DNA from: Paenibacillus barcinonensis | Lineage (GTDB): Bacteria; Bacillota; Bacilli; Paenibacillales; Paenibacillaceae | Assembly: GCF_003217495.1 (NCBI RefSeq) | Contig: NZ_QJSW01000002.1 | Span: forward strand, 1 to 64,000 | DNA: 64,000 nt | Direction: 5' to 3' | Shown here: in pieces, positions 17,519-25,194 of the stretch | How the letters are laid out: every line of letters begins with the position of its first letter | Numbering within the stretch: position 1 is the first letter of the stretch | Program-made: the position numbers and the translations under genes | Notes under the pieces: model-generated | What the model was told of the DNA's origin: nothing | The model's input: only the letters and a program-made list of their open reading frames with translations | Databases searched by the model: none

Positions 17519-18130
17519 TTAGTATTCAATAGCATCCAGAAGGCTCAGGTTGCGGTTCGACATTTGAAGCAATTCTGTAAAGGAAGCAGCAGCATAATAC
17601 ACAAAATCCGGATCATGGACATGCATAATAATCTGCCCGTATGTACCTGCCACCGCCGGATCAAAGTCAAACAGCAGATATATTGAACCGCCAGCCATAG
17701 CAGCAAAAGGAATCCATGAGGTGTTGAATAAATACGGCTTGATCTCCGGGTCCAGCTCACGAATTTCTTCAGCCTTATAGTGCTCCTCCAGCCTCTCATC
17801 CACATCACAAAAAAATCGCTTGGTCTCCTGAATCTCCTCCAGCGACATCAGATAAAACGGAAGACAGCGCCCCTGCTCCGCATCCCCTGGATACAGCACA
17901 TGCATACCATAGCCACTACCATTGGTATGACGGTAAAAAGCACGAAAATCCTCAGGCAGGCGAACATTATACTGCTGCTCGAACCTTTCCAGTTCTTCCT
18001 CTGCCACCCCTTCCAGCAGAAGGTATTGGTCATATAACAAGCGAATCTCTTCATCCTGAATTTTATCGTGCAACAGCTGATTCAGCTCATCCCGTAATCT
18101 GTCCATAGTCATATGTAGCTCAGACTTCAT
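17519..18130 (-). CDS. SMI1/KNR4-family protein
   Basis: A 203-residue protein of the SMI1/KNR4 (SUKH) superfamily. The diagnostic region is EEELERFEQQYNVRLPEDFR and FYRHTNGSGYGM (about 40-75), followed by the IPFAAMAGGSIYLLFDFDP strand pair near residue 145. Bacterial SUKH proteins often act as immunity proteins of polymorphic toxin systems, but many are orphans. It is the last gene of a seven-gene minus-strand run, starting in an ATGA overlap with the previous stop. No toxin gene is seen next to it. Confidence 0.87.
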   Translation of the reverse strand: MKSELHMTMDRLRDELNQLLHDKIQDEEIRLLYDQYLLLEGVAEEELERFEQQYNVRLPEDFRAFYRHTNGSGYGMHVLYPGDAEQGRCLPFYLMSLEEIQETKRFFCDVDERLEEHYKAEEIRELDPEIKPYLFNTSWIPFAAMAGGSIYLLFDFDPAVAGTYGQIIMHVHDPDFVYYAAASFTELLQMSNRNLSLLDAIEY

Positions 18131-18597
18131 ACCCCTTCACCTTCCGTATTGCCTCTTTTTTGTACATACTGCTCATATTCCCAGAAGGCCTCCTGCTCTC
18201 CGCCGTCTTCGACCAAAATCATGACTGCATACGAGAACATACTGAGCCACTGCTCCATTACAACCACCTGCTCGTCCGAGATCAGATGATTACTGCGAAG
18301 CATGCCTGCCGGTTCAATCGCCCATGCTCTCGCCAGATGAGGAATGCTCCACAAACAAGCCATCACTTCGCGATCTAACATAGGACGAGCAAGCTCTCGG
18401 GCCAGCACGCGTAATATGCTCATCAGCTCATGAAAGTTCTCTTCGATTAAATGACCGCGAAAGGGCCGAAGACTGCCCAGAAAACCTTGCTCCACTTTAG
18501 GATGAGTAACATCATCACAAGCGAATGCGTGACATTTTAATAAAAAAACGGCCTCTTCGCGTTCCATTCCTATCATCTCCAGCCTGAAATCTCTCAT
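18127..18597 (-). CDS. Hypothetical protein in the SMI1 operon
   Basis: A 156-residue soluble, mostly helical protein not matched to a known family. It contains HLIEENFHELMSILRVLARE and LSMFSYAVMILVEDGGEQEA. It starts six bases after the stop of the propeller-like gene and overlaps the next SMI1 gene by four bases, so it is translationally coupled. An internal ATG at 18567 behind GGAG is an alternative start. The function is unknown. Confidence 0.7.
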   Translation of the reverse strand: MRDFRLEMIGMEREEAVFLLKCHAFACDDVTHPKVEQGFLGSLRPFRGHLIEENFHELMSILRVLARELARPMLDREVMACLWSIPHLARAWAIEPAGMLRSNHLISDEQVVVMEQWLSMFSYAVMILVEDGGEQEAFWEYEQYVQKRGNTEGEGV

Positions 18598-18603
18598 TCG
18601 ATA

Positions 18604-19905
18604 TTACCAGCGCAGCGGCTCCTCATCACGCCACAAAACATAACGCTCCAGTTCACGCAGTGTGCCTGTGCCTATGCCGTATTCATCCATACTTTGCGAA
18701 CACAGATCAAGCAGATGCAGCATACCGCCGTATGTTCCGACTGCAAGCTGCGACTGATCGGGAGATACAGCCAGAGAATAGATCGTTGAGCCGACAAAAT
18801 GCCGCCAAAGCTCCTGTCCTGCATTATTGATGCAATATAAATAACCGTAAGCATCACCAATGATCATACCTGCTTCAATCTCAACCATCGTATATACACG
18901 AGCGTTCTCGTCCATGATCGGCCATTCTTCCGAGTCTTCATGACCCTCCATATCAGCTAATCGGAGCTGAATGGTGACCCCGTTATAGAAATGACATGCA
19001 TTAAACCAGACATGCTGATGATCCCGGCTGAATGCTGCACAATGCGGATAACTGGACTGCGGCTCAATCTGAACTACTTTGTTCATTTTTCGATCCATAA
19101 CGGTATGGCTGCTCATCTGGCTGCCCCATGCAATCCAGCGTTCATCATATGAAACAGCAGCATGCCCCATCGATAAGCGGGTATCTTCATATTCGTACTC
19201 TTGAATCTCGCCCACGTCCGGATGAAGAATCGTCACCTTCGCCTGCTCCAGCAGGTATATCCCCAATTCAGATTGAAGCAGTAACGTCCGCCCATGGTCA
19301 ACAGGTATCAGCTTTTCTAACGTATATTCGGGATGGGGAGAGTCCGCAAGGGATTCAATTCCGGGTAAAACGGCCCTGATCTGCTCCTGGATCTCACTCC
19401 AGTGATACCATGCCACCTGTTCTCCTTCCAGCCTGCAGTCAGGCTGACGGATGACACGGACCCCTTCGCTATTTGCGAGAGCAATGTACCTTCCATCTGG
19501 CGAACTGCCTGCAAATGCTGCATCCGGGCTTCGCCACCAGCCTTGCTGATCCATCGTGTACACTTGACCCTTATTCGACGACAAACCTGTATTACAGAGA
19601 ATCGTTCCCTCATTCAGATAACCTGCAACCTGAACCGCCTGCATCGAATTTTGAAAATAATTGCTGAGCGGCCAGGTTGCTGCCGGCAATTCCTTGCGAA
19701 GCCGTTCCACCTCTCCCTGAAGGTTGGCCTGCTTCACCATTTTCATTACTTTGGCACTGATCGTATGACGAGTATCATCTGAAAGCTCGGATTCGTCTGG
19801 CTGCTCACCCTTCAGCAAGCTGCGGACGAATGTGTTAACATCGCCTGCATACCGCATGCCCTCCATACGCCATTTTTCAGCAATCTCTGTATTAAGCCAG
19901 CTCAT
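18604..19905 (-). CDS. Propeller-like (WD40-type) repeat protein
   Basis: A 433-residue protein from the ATG at 19905, behind AAGGGGGAGAAGTGGC. A longer frame would overlap the preceding gene by 130 bases and encodes only a low-complexity Gly/Ser/Asn stretch, so it was rejected. The N-terminal 90 residues are helical (MSWLNTEIAEKWRMEGMRYA). The rest has recurring strands such as AFAGSSPDGRYIALANSEGV, AVSYDERWIAWGSQ and LAVSPDQSQLAVGTYGGMLH, the rhythm of a beta-propeller. No signal peptide is present. It probably serves as a binding scaffold; partners are unknown but may be the operon neighbours. Confidence 0.75.
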   Translation of the reverse strand: MSWLNTEIAEKWRMEGMRYAGDVNTFVRSLLKGEQPDESELSDDTRHTISAKVMKMVKQANLQGEVERLRKELPAATWPLSNYFQNSMQAVQVAGYLNEGTILCNTGLSSNKGQVYTMDQQGWWRSPDAAFAGSSPDGRYIALANSEGVRVIRQPDCRLEGEQVAWYHWSEIQEQIRAVLPGIESLADSPHPEYTLEKLIPVDHGRTLLLQSELGIYLLEQAKVTILHPDVGEIQEYEYEDTRLSMGHAAVSYDERWIAWGSQMSSHTVMDRKMNKVVQIEPQSSYPHCAAFSRDHQHVWFNACHFYNGVTIQLRLADMEGHEDSEEWPIMDENARVYTMVEIEAGMIIGDAYGYLYCINNAGQELWRHFVGSTIYSLAVSPDQSQLAVGTYGGMLHLLDLCSQSMDEYGIGTGTLRELERYVLWRDEEPLRW

Positions 19906-19919
19906 GCCACTTCTCCCCC

Positions 19920-20711
19920 TTATTCTGTTCGCTGCTTTACTTCCGTACAATAATGTGCCAGCAGGAACTGTCGTATCTCCCGAATTACCTGTATGTCCTG
20001 AGTTTTCTGCACTTCCATTTTCTGATCCTCTGTCTCCTGTTGTTGACATTCTGCTTCCTCAAAAATCAATGCAATCTCTCGTTCATAGGCATAATTAAAG
20101 CGCACATACCCACCGATTGATGCTCGAAACAGCTTGCAGATATATTCGTCTTCAATGACCAGATCCCACGCGAACTGCGATTGGCACAGGCCAGCCAGCT
20201 CTTTCATGGAAAGCCCGTTTTCTTTACCTGTATAATGATAAAAAGTATACGTCCGCATTTCATTCCATGGTTCATAATACGCAGGTCTGAAAGGCTTATC
20301 CTTTTGATAATATCCACAGTAGATTTGATCCAAAATTTCGGGAAAGGACTTATCGGCGCAAGGCCACAGCGTTATCTGTTCATCATGCCGTGGAAGCCAG
20401 ATCAGCCCCTCCACCTGTGCATGAACAGCCAGAAAGTCTCCATCCACCGAAGTCCCGATACACACACACTCCTGCAACTGCTGCTGGTTGATTGGCGTTT
20501 CGTCTATATGCTCCCAAAGATCATATTCCACAAATGGCTTCAAAACCTCAGGATCAGGCCGCTGCACATTCATCCAGCCTGAATATGTACCCTCCCCATA
20601 TTGCTGCATCCAACGCTGATAGGCCGAGGGCAGACGAATGCTGTGCTTGTGCTCCACTTGCTGCAATTCTTGCATAGATACCGGCTTAATTAGATGAGAC
20701 ACAATATACAT
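19920..20711 (-). CDS. SMI1/KNR4-family protein
   Basis: A 263-residue protein with the SUKH signature MQELQQVEHKHSIRLPSAYQ and WMQQYGEGTYSGWMNVQRPD in the first 50 residues. The C-terminal part is distinct from the second SMI1 protein of the operon and contains a charged Gln/Glu-rich segment (EAECQQQETEDQKMEVQKTQ). The start follows AGGAGCGATTGTCGA. It is one of two SUKH members in the same seven-gene run. An immunity-like role is possible by family analogy but not shown by context. Confidence 0.85.
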   Translation of the reverse strand: MYIVSHLIKPVSMQELQQVEHKHSIRLPSAYQRWMQQYGEGTYSGWMNVQRPDPEVLKPFVEYDLWEHIDETPINQQQLQECVCIGTSVDGDFLAVHAQVEGLIWLPRHDEQITLWPCADKSFPEILDQIYCGYYQKDKPFRPAYYEPWNEMRTYTFYHYTGKENGLSMKELAGLCQSQFAWDLVIEDEYICKLFRASIGGYVRFNYAYEREIALIFEEAECQQQETEDQKMEVQKTQDIQVIREIRQFLLAHYCTEVKQRTE

Positions 20712-20775
20712 TCGACAATCGCTCCTAGCGTTGAATTTTCCGACTTTCCCCAGGCAAAATCAGTTCCATTACCAC

Positions 20776-21336
20776 TTAGGCCAGCTCTTCCTGAACAATT
20801 TCTGTATCAATCCCTTTCCGATTACGAATTCGGATCGCAAATGCATCATAACCATTACGCTTGACCTCATTAAAATGCACACGTTCTCCTGTAATCAGCT
20901 CATACGTCCCATCCTCCTCAACATCCTCGCCAAACTCCTCATCCCAAGGCACGTTGTAGAACGCTGTCAGATGAACTTCAAAGGTATCCTCACCCTCAAC
21001 GTCCAGATAAGGTCGAAGGGGGCGGTTGTTCACGTCTTCCTCGGGGTACGTCTCACACAACATCGCATCATAGCCTTGCTCCGCCGCATCAATCAGCAGA
21101 TAACGCTCTCCTGTAACGGTATGTTCGGCATAAACCAACAACGGTGTCATATCATGCCAGAGAATCAGATCATCCTCATCAAGGTCACCATAATAAAAAA
21201 TATGAAACTGATCATGTCCATCAGGTGCCTGAAGCTTGCCATTCCATTGCACCTCATGAGCCACACCTTGGGTCTCCCTTTTCGTCAGCCCATCGAGGTA
21301 TAACGGTCCATGCAGTACACCATACATATTCATCAT
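20776..21336 (-). CDS. Hypothetical acidic protein in the SMI1 operon
   Basis: A 186-residue soluble and very acidic protein (DLDEDDLILWHDM, EEFGEDVEEDGTYELIT). It is mainly beta-strand by pattern and ends IRIRNRKGIDTEIVQEELA. It is not recognised. The start ATGATGAATATG overlaps the upstream stop (ATGA), so it is coupled to the membrane-anchored gene before it. The 64-base gap to the SMI1 gene that follows shows no terminator. Confidence 0.7.
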   Translation of the reverse strand: MMNMYGVLHGPLYLDGLTKRETQGVAHEVQWNGKLQAPDGHDQFHIFYYGDLDEDDLILWHDMTPLLVYAEHTVTGERYLLIDAAEQGYDAMLCETYPEEDVNNRPLRPYLDVEGEDTFEVHLTAFYNVPWDEEFGEDVEEDGTYELITGERVHFNEVKRNGYDAFAIRIRNRKGIDTEIVQEELA

Positions 21337-21983
21337 TTTTCCTCCATTTTGTTCATTCGAATCGTTACCACTTTATGCTCTTCATCCACCGTCAGCTTTA
21401 CATCCACATGCAGCTTCTCACGAAACAACGCCGTAACGTTCAGATACGGGTCACGAGCAGGTCCTGAGCCACGGTTACTTGTGCGGCTCATGCCTTGATG
21501 AATGATAGACTTTACCAGGTTGTCATCACCTTTGCCCGTTTGTTCATAGGTGTAAATGACCTTTCCCTCACGATCCACCAGTGTCAGGAGGGTAACAAAG
21601 TCTTTGGCATTCTCGTATTTATTTTCGGTACGAACATACTTGTGCCCGGATTGCAGATATTCCACTTGTCCATCCAGAAACGGGTTATCTCCTCCGGGTT
21701 TAACCTCATACTCCCTGTACGCCAACTGGAACAAGTTTTCAAGTCCACTCGTATCAATACGGTAGTAGAGCTGACGATCCTCTCCCTTTTTATCCATCGC
21801 TGTGAAGCTGTTGACAATCGGCCATGTCTGATATGATTTCCCCTGCACATCTACAGCAATGGCATAATCGGATAACACCTTTTCTTTTTGAAATACACCG
21901 TAAGTCTGCATAATAAAAAATCCAGGAATACACAACATGGCGATGACAAACAAAATAACACCAAACATGATTCGTTTTCTCAA
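21333..21983 (-). CDS. Membrane-anchored hypothetical protein
   Basis: A 216-residue protein with one N-terminal membrane helix (MRKRIMFGVILFVIAMLCIP, about 5-28) and an exported beta-rich domain. The start is a TTG behind GGGGAGAGAGAATGCA. A Cys at position 18 lies inside the helix, but the context is not a clear lipobox. It sits 51 bases after the zinc-ribbon gene and overlaps the next gene by four bases. The function is unknown. Confidence 0.7.
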   Translation of the reverse strand: MRKRIMFGVILFVIAMLCIPGFFIMQTYGVFQKEKVLSDYAIAVDVQGKSYQTWPIVNSFTAMDKKGEDRQLYYRIDTSGLENLFQLAYREYEVKPGGDNPFLDGQVEYLQSGHKYVRTENKYENAKDFVTLLTLVDREGKVIYTYEQTGKGDDNLVKSIIHQGMSRTSNRGSGPARDPYLNVTALFREKLHVDVKLTVDEEHKVVTIRMNKMEEK

Positions 21984-22034
21984 TGCATTCTCTCTCCCCG
22001 ATTCGGTTAATACCCACGATGTCTGATGTAATGC

Positions 22035-22703
22035 TTAGAACTTATGTTGCATTTTCGACAGTACACGAGTGACCGTTTCTCTGTTTTTGGCATCTTTAAT
22101 ATACGCAGGGATGCTATGCGAAGCTGTTTTGATCAGTTTCCCTCCAGGTTTCACTCGCAAATCGGCTGATACATAAGCAATCAGATAATTCAGGTGCTCC
22201 CGGTTTACAGCCCAAATCTGCTTGCCCCGTACATGATCCATAAAATATAACTCCAGGTTAAAAACGGGGTCTCGGCCATTTTGAATTTCCCTATAATAAC
22301 CTCGGCTGGCTGATCTTTTGTGCATCTGGGCCTGATTAACGGCTCCACAGTGTGGACACGTAATATGTACAAGAGGATGGGAGGTTTGTTTCTCATCGGT
22401 TAGCTCAACAGAAATCCAACGCTCACATACAGCACAGTATCCTCGGCCTGTATATTCGTAGTCTTCTTCTTTGACCGCTTGAGCATAGCACTGGCTGCAT
22501 TTCCATTGCACTTCCCCATTAGAACATTCAATATAAGCGTGCCCCCCACATTCAGGACAGCTGACATCAATTCGTTCACCACGATGCAGCACCGCATAAT
22601 AGCTGTATTTATACGCCCCTTCATCTTCGAAACGTTTCACTTTAATATCACCTCTTCTGTGAATCAATTGCTGAATCAACCTCGTTGCCCCATATTGTTC
22701 CAT
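22035..22703 (-). CDS. Zinc-ribbon protein with four CxxC knuckles
   Basis: About 222 residues from the ATG at 22703, behind GGGGAATGGTTAT; an ATG at 22760 is possible but adds a stretch that does not look coding. Two zinc ribbons are visible: CPEC...CSQC and CAVC...CPHC. These are followed by a conserved-looking C-terminal domain (DPVFNLELYFMDHVRGKQIW, REHLNYLIAYVSADLR). Such TFIIB-type ribbons bind zinc structurally and often nucleic acid or protein. It is the first gene of the seven-gene run. Confidence 0.75.
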   Translation of the reverse strand: MEQYGATRLIQQLIHRRGDIKVKRFEDEGAYKYSYYAVLHRGERIDVSCPECGGHAYIECSNGEVQWKCSQCYAQAVKEEDYEYTGRGYCAVCERWISVELTDEKQTSHPLVHITCPHCGAVNQAQMHKRSASRGYYREIQNGRDPVFNLELYFMDHVRGKQIWAVNREHLNYLIAYVSADLRVKPGGKLIKTASHSIPAYIKDAKNRETVTRVLSKMQHKF

Positions 22704-22795
22704 ATAACCATTCCCCAAATTATATGAAACTCTCCATGCAAGCACAACAAATCCTGACATGACAACTCAAAATAACATCCTTAGTCCTACATAAG

Positions 22796-22811
22796 TGTGT
22801 GCCGCGTCACA
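22796..22811. promoter_or_regulatory. Crp-type box between divergent genes
   Basis: TGTGT-GCCGCG-TCACA is one base from the symmetric TGTGA-N6-TCACA Crp/Fnr-family site. It lies in the shared region between the zinc-ribbon operon (minus) and the first Crp/Fnr gene (plus, 160 bases away). It could serve either. Confidence 0.45.
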
Positions 22812-22946
22812 CCGATCACCTCATTGATGTCATAATCTGAATACAAGAGCGAGAGATTCATGCATTGCATATCCTCTTTTTTGATCAAGGTTGAGCTGCA
22901 ATATCCCACTAAGCTGTGACACACGCATATAATCCGTACATAACTC

Positions 22947-22963
22947 ATCACATGTGAGGTGAT
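22947..22963. promoter_or_regulatory. Palindrome overlapping the ribosome site of the first Crp/Fnr gene
   Basis: ATCAC-N7-GTGAT contains the perfect palindrome TCACATGTGA (22948-22957) and overlaps the Shine-Dalgarno GAGGTGAT. A dimeric regulator bound here would block transcription start or early elongation; autoregulation is an inference. Confidence 0.4.
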
Positions 22964-22971
22964 ATTTAACG

Positions 22972-23655
22972 ATGATTTGTTCTCAGACATCCGATGAATT
23001 CTGTTTTTCCAAAGTGCCCCTCTTTGAACATCTGTCACCATATGAGGGCAGCTTGCTAAACTCCCTTCTACACACAAGTCACTACCACAAGGGAGAGCTT
23101 GTCGTTCAGGAGGGCGAATGCTCAGACACACTTTATATACTTCAACTAGGCAGTGTGAAGCTGTGCAAATACAACGAGGCTGGCAAGGAGCATATTATAC
23201 GCTTTCTGTTTGCAGGAGATTTTTTCGGGCAGGACTGCTTGCTTCATCAAATCCCCCATCCATCAAATGCTGTGGTTCTAGAAAATTCAACGATATGCTC
23301 TATACGCCAAAAAGAATTTGAGCTGCTGCTCACACACGCTCCCAAGCTGGCTTATTATTTCCTTCTGGCGCTATCCCATCGGTTACGTGAAACGGAGGAG
23401 TGGAATAGCTCCATCAATGCCATGACGACGGAGCAAAAGATTGCCAAGCTGCTTCTGGACTTCCATATGCGTAATCATGCAAAACCCGAGCTGCGCTTGC
23501 CTGTTTTCAAAAAAGACATGGCTCTGCTGCTGGGCATTACCCCGGAGACGCTAAGCCGAAAACTCAACAGCATGCAGCGTCAACAACTGCTTCAGGTCAA
23601 TGGAAATGATATACGTATTTTGCAGCTTGAGCGTCTGCAACATATGATCTCCTGA
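22972..23655 (+). CDS. Crp/Fnr-family regulator, Fnr-like recognition helix
   Basis: A 227-residue regulator. The N-terminal cyclic-nucleotide-binding-type beta roll covers about 15-130 and includes GELVVQEGECSDTLYILQLG. A long dimerisation helix and a winged helix (about 165-225) follow. The recognition helix reads GITPETLSRKLN, with the E..SR triad that in Fnr reads TTGAT half-sites. It contains six Cys (positions 3, 11 and four in the roll), but they do not form the usual Fnr four-Cys iron-sulfur pattern, so an oxygen-sensing role is uncertain. The start ATG is behind GAGGTGATATTTAACG. A terminator follows. Confidence 0.88.
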   Translation: MICSQTSDEFCFSKVPLFEHLSPYEGSLLNSLLHTSHYHKGELVVQEGECSDTLYILQLGSVKLCKYNEAGKEHIIRFLFAGDFFGQDCLLHQIPHPSNAVVLENSTICSIRQKEFELLLTHAPKLAYYFLLALSHRLRETEEWNSSINAMTTEQKIAKLLLDFHMRNHAKPELRLPVFKKDMALLLGITPETLSRKLNSMQRQQLLQVNGNDIRILQLERLQHMIS

Positions 23656-23681
23656 CCCAGACTGTCAGCAACTTATGCAAA

Positions 23682-23730
23682 AGGGTATCCAACGATCAGA
23701 GCCTTTCTGACGGAGGGATACTCTTTTTTT
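23682..23730 (+). terminator. Hairpin terminator after the first Crp/Fnr gene
   Basis: AGGGTATCC and GGGATACTCT pair with one mismatch around a loop that itself contains CAGA/TCTG. A run of eight T follows (23723-23730). Confidence 0.65.
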
Positions 23731-23743
23731 CAGTTTCTTCTGT

Positions 23744-23759
23744 TGTGACCTTTATCACC
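23744..23759 (+). promoter_or_regulatory. Crp-type box upstream of the second Crp/Fnr gene
   Basis: TGTGA-CCTTTA-TCACC matches TGTGA-N6-TCACA at nine of ten positions. It lies 174 bases before the second regulator gene. That regulator carries a Crp-like recognition helix, so self-regulation is plausible. Confidence 0.5.
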
Positions 23760-23932
23760 TGATATGTACGAAAATCACGCTATGATAAAATGATGAACTC
23801 ACAGCAACAGATACCACATCAGGCAATGAACAGGGAAGAGGCAGCCACAATGGACTGCTTGTTTAAGATACGAGCTCAAGTCAAGCCATGTAGAAGAAAA
23901 CAGAGTAGCAGTAACGGAGAGGATGGATATGC

Positions 23933-24634
23933 ATGACCCGCATAAACAAGGATACAGCCACAGAATTTCTCCAGCAGTTCCCTATTTTTCAGGATCTGAG
24001 CCAAGAGGAATTAAAGCAGGTTGAAGAAATCGTCATAGACCGAAGCATGAATCGAAAAACCGTGATCTTTAGCGAGGGTAGTGAGAAAGAAGCTGTTTTC
24101 TTCATCCGTTCAGGTATTGTCAAAACTTATAAAACGGATGAAAATGGGCAGGAGCAGATCGTATCATTTCTTAAAACAGGCGATATGTTTCCACACACCG
24201 GCTTTTTCAACACACATCCCTATCCTGCTACCGCTGTAGCCATTACGGCTTCAAGTTTACTAGCAATTCCCGTCCGGCATTTCGAACGACTAATGCTCAG
24301 CACGCCCTCCATTTCCATCAAAATTATGCGTGTGCTGGGTGATAAAATTAGGGAGTTGCAAGATAAATTACAGGTACTATCCGGCCAGGATGTTCGCAAC
24401 CGAGTACTCTCCTTCCTTCTATTGCTGGCAGAGCAGCATGGACAGCAGCATAAAGATAAGATTGTCATCAATCTGCCTATGACACATCAGGAGTTTGCAA
24501 GCTCCATTGGAACAACAAGAGAAACCGCCAATCGACTGTTGAACCACCTGGCAAAGCATGAATTATTAGAAGTTGATCGCAGCCGCATCATCATTCATGA
24601 CCTGCAAAGCCTGAAGGAACTACGGGATACCTGA
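23933..24634 (+). CDS. Crp/Fnr-family regulator, Crp-like recognition helix
   Basis: A 233-residue regulator with a cNMP-type sensor roll (about 15-130; SEGSEKEAVFFIRSGIVKTY, FPHTGFFNTHPYPATAVAIT) and a winged helix. The recognition helix is IGTTRETANRLLN. It has the RE...R arrangement of Crp, which reads TGTGA half-sites, unlike the E..SR of the gene before it. It has no cysteines, so an iron-sulfur cluster is excluded. The ATG follows GGAGAGGATGGATATGC. The ligand is unknown; B. subtilis homologues of this size respond to redox or metabolic cues. Confidence 0.88.
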   Translation: MTRINKDTATEFLQQFPIFQDLSQEELKQVEEIVIDRSMNRKTVIFSEGSEKEAVFFIRSGIVKTYKTDENGQEQIVSFLKTGDMFPHTGFFNTHPYPATAVAITASSLLAIPVRHFERLMLSTPSISIKIMRVLGDKIRELQDKLQVLSGQDVRNRVLSFLLLLAEQHGQQHKDKIVINLPMTHQEFASSIGTTRETANRLLNHLAKHELLEVDRSRIIIHDLQSLKELRDT

Positions 24635-24728
24635 TCAAGACGTTCATCCTACACCCGGTCCAAGTCATTGACATGGAGCACCTCGTTATCCCATGTTCCG
24701 ATCGTTCGATGCTAAGGTCTATGGTCTG

Positions 24729-25073
24729 TTAAATATCCTTGGCATAGGAAGCCTCTGGCACTTTGCTCAGCACCACAAACAATCGAACCTCTGCATCACT
24801 TGTATTATGAAAAGCAAACGCCGTCTCACCGCTGCAGGATACTACGTCTTCTGCCTGAATCCGCTGCTTTATCCCATCCAGAATCACTGTTCCTCCACCC
24901 TCAACGACAAGCAGCGTTAGGGTTGCACCGGGGTGCATATGAACAGGAAGCTCTTGTCCAGGCAAAAAATGAAGCACAAAGGTAACGCCCCCACCCTGCT
25001 GAGAAAGTATCCGTTTGGTGAACCGTTCCTTGCTGAATGCTTTGACGTCCTGCAATGACATCATACTCATCAT
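24729..25073 (-). CDS. Small single-domain cupin
   Basis: A 114-residue cupin starting at the ATG behind AGGAGGTTGAAT; an in-frame extension upstream would include the ribosome site and was rejected. The fold is shown by LPGQELPVHMHPGATLTLLV (motif 1) and the DVVSCSGETAFAFHNTSD strand (motif 2, His). Small cupins of this kind are often anti-sigma-like sensors or metal enzymes; the function is unknown. It lies beside two Crp/Fnr genes and has a perfect Fnr-type box 64 bases before its start. It is therefore probably under their control, for example under low oxygen. Confidence 0.82.
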   Translation of the reverse strand: MMSMMSLQDVKAFSKERFTKRILSQQGGGVTFVLHFLPGQELPVHMHPGATLTLLVVEGGGTVILDGIKQRIQAEDVVSCSGETAFAFHNTSDAEVRLFVVLSKVPEASYAKDI

Positions 25074-25136
25074 ATTCAACCTCCTGTACATATTTTGTTT
25101 ATAGTTATAGCTTAACGCGAACAAACCTGCATTTCC

Positions 25137-25150
25137 TTGATTCAAATCAA
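25137..25150 (-). promoter_or_regulatory. Perfect Fnr-type box upstream of the small cupin
   Basis: TTGAT-TCAA-ATCAA is an exact match to the TTGAT-N4-ATCAA consensus of Fnr-like regulators and is fully symmetric in its arms. It sits 64-77 bases upstream of the cupin start. The adjacent regulator with the E..SR recognition helix is the natural candidate to bind it. Confidence 0.7.
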
Positions 25151-25194
25151 GAAAACACAGGTTTCAGATGAGCATTATAACAGAAGAAACATTT

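Noticed and set aside
19906-20049. N-terminal extension of the propeller-like protein
   Set aside because: It would overlap the upstream SMI1 gene by 130 bases and is simple Gly/Ser/Asn sequence. The ATG at 19905 has a good ribosome site.
17519-22703. Polymorphic toxin-immunity locus
   Set aside because: SMI1 proteins suggest it, but no large secreted toxin, export domain or known toxin fold could be identified in or beside the operon. It was left as an open finding only.
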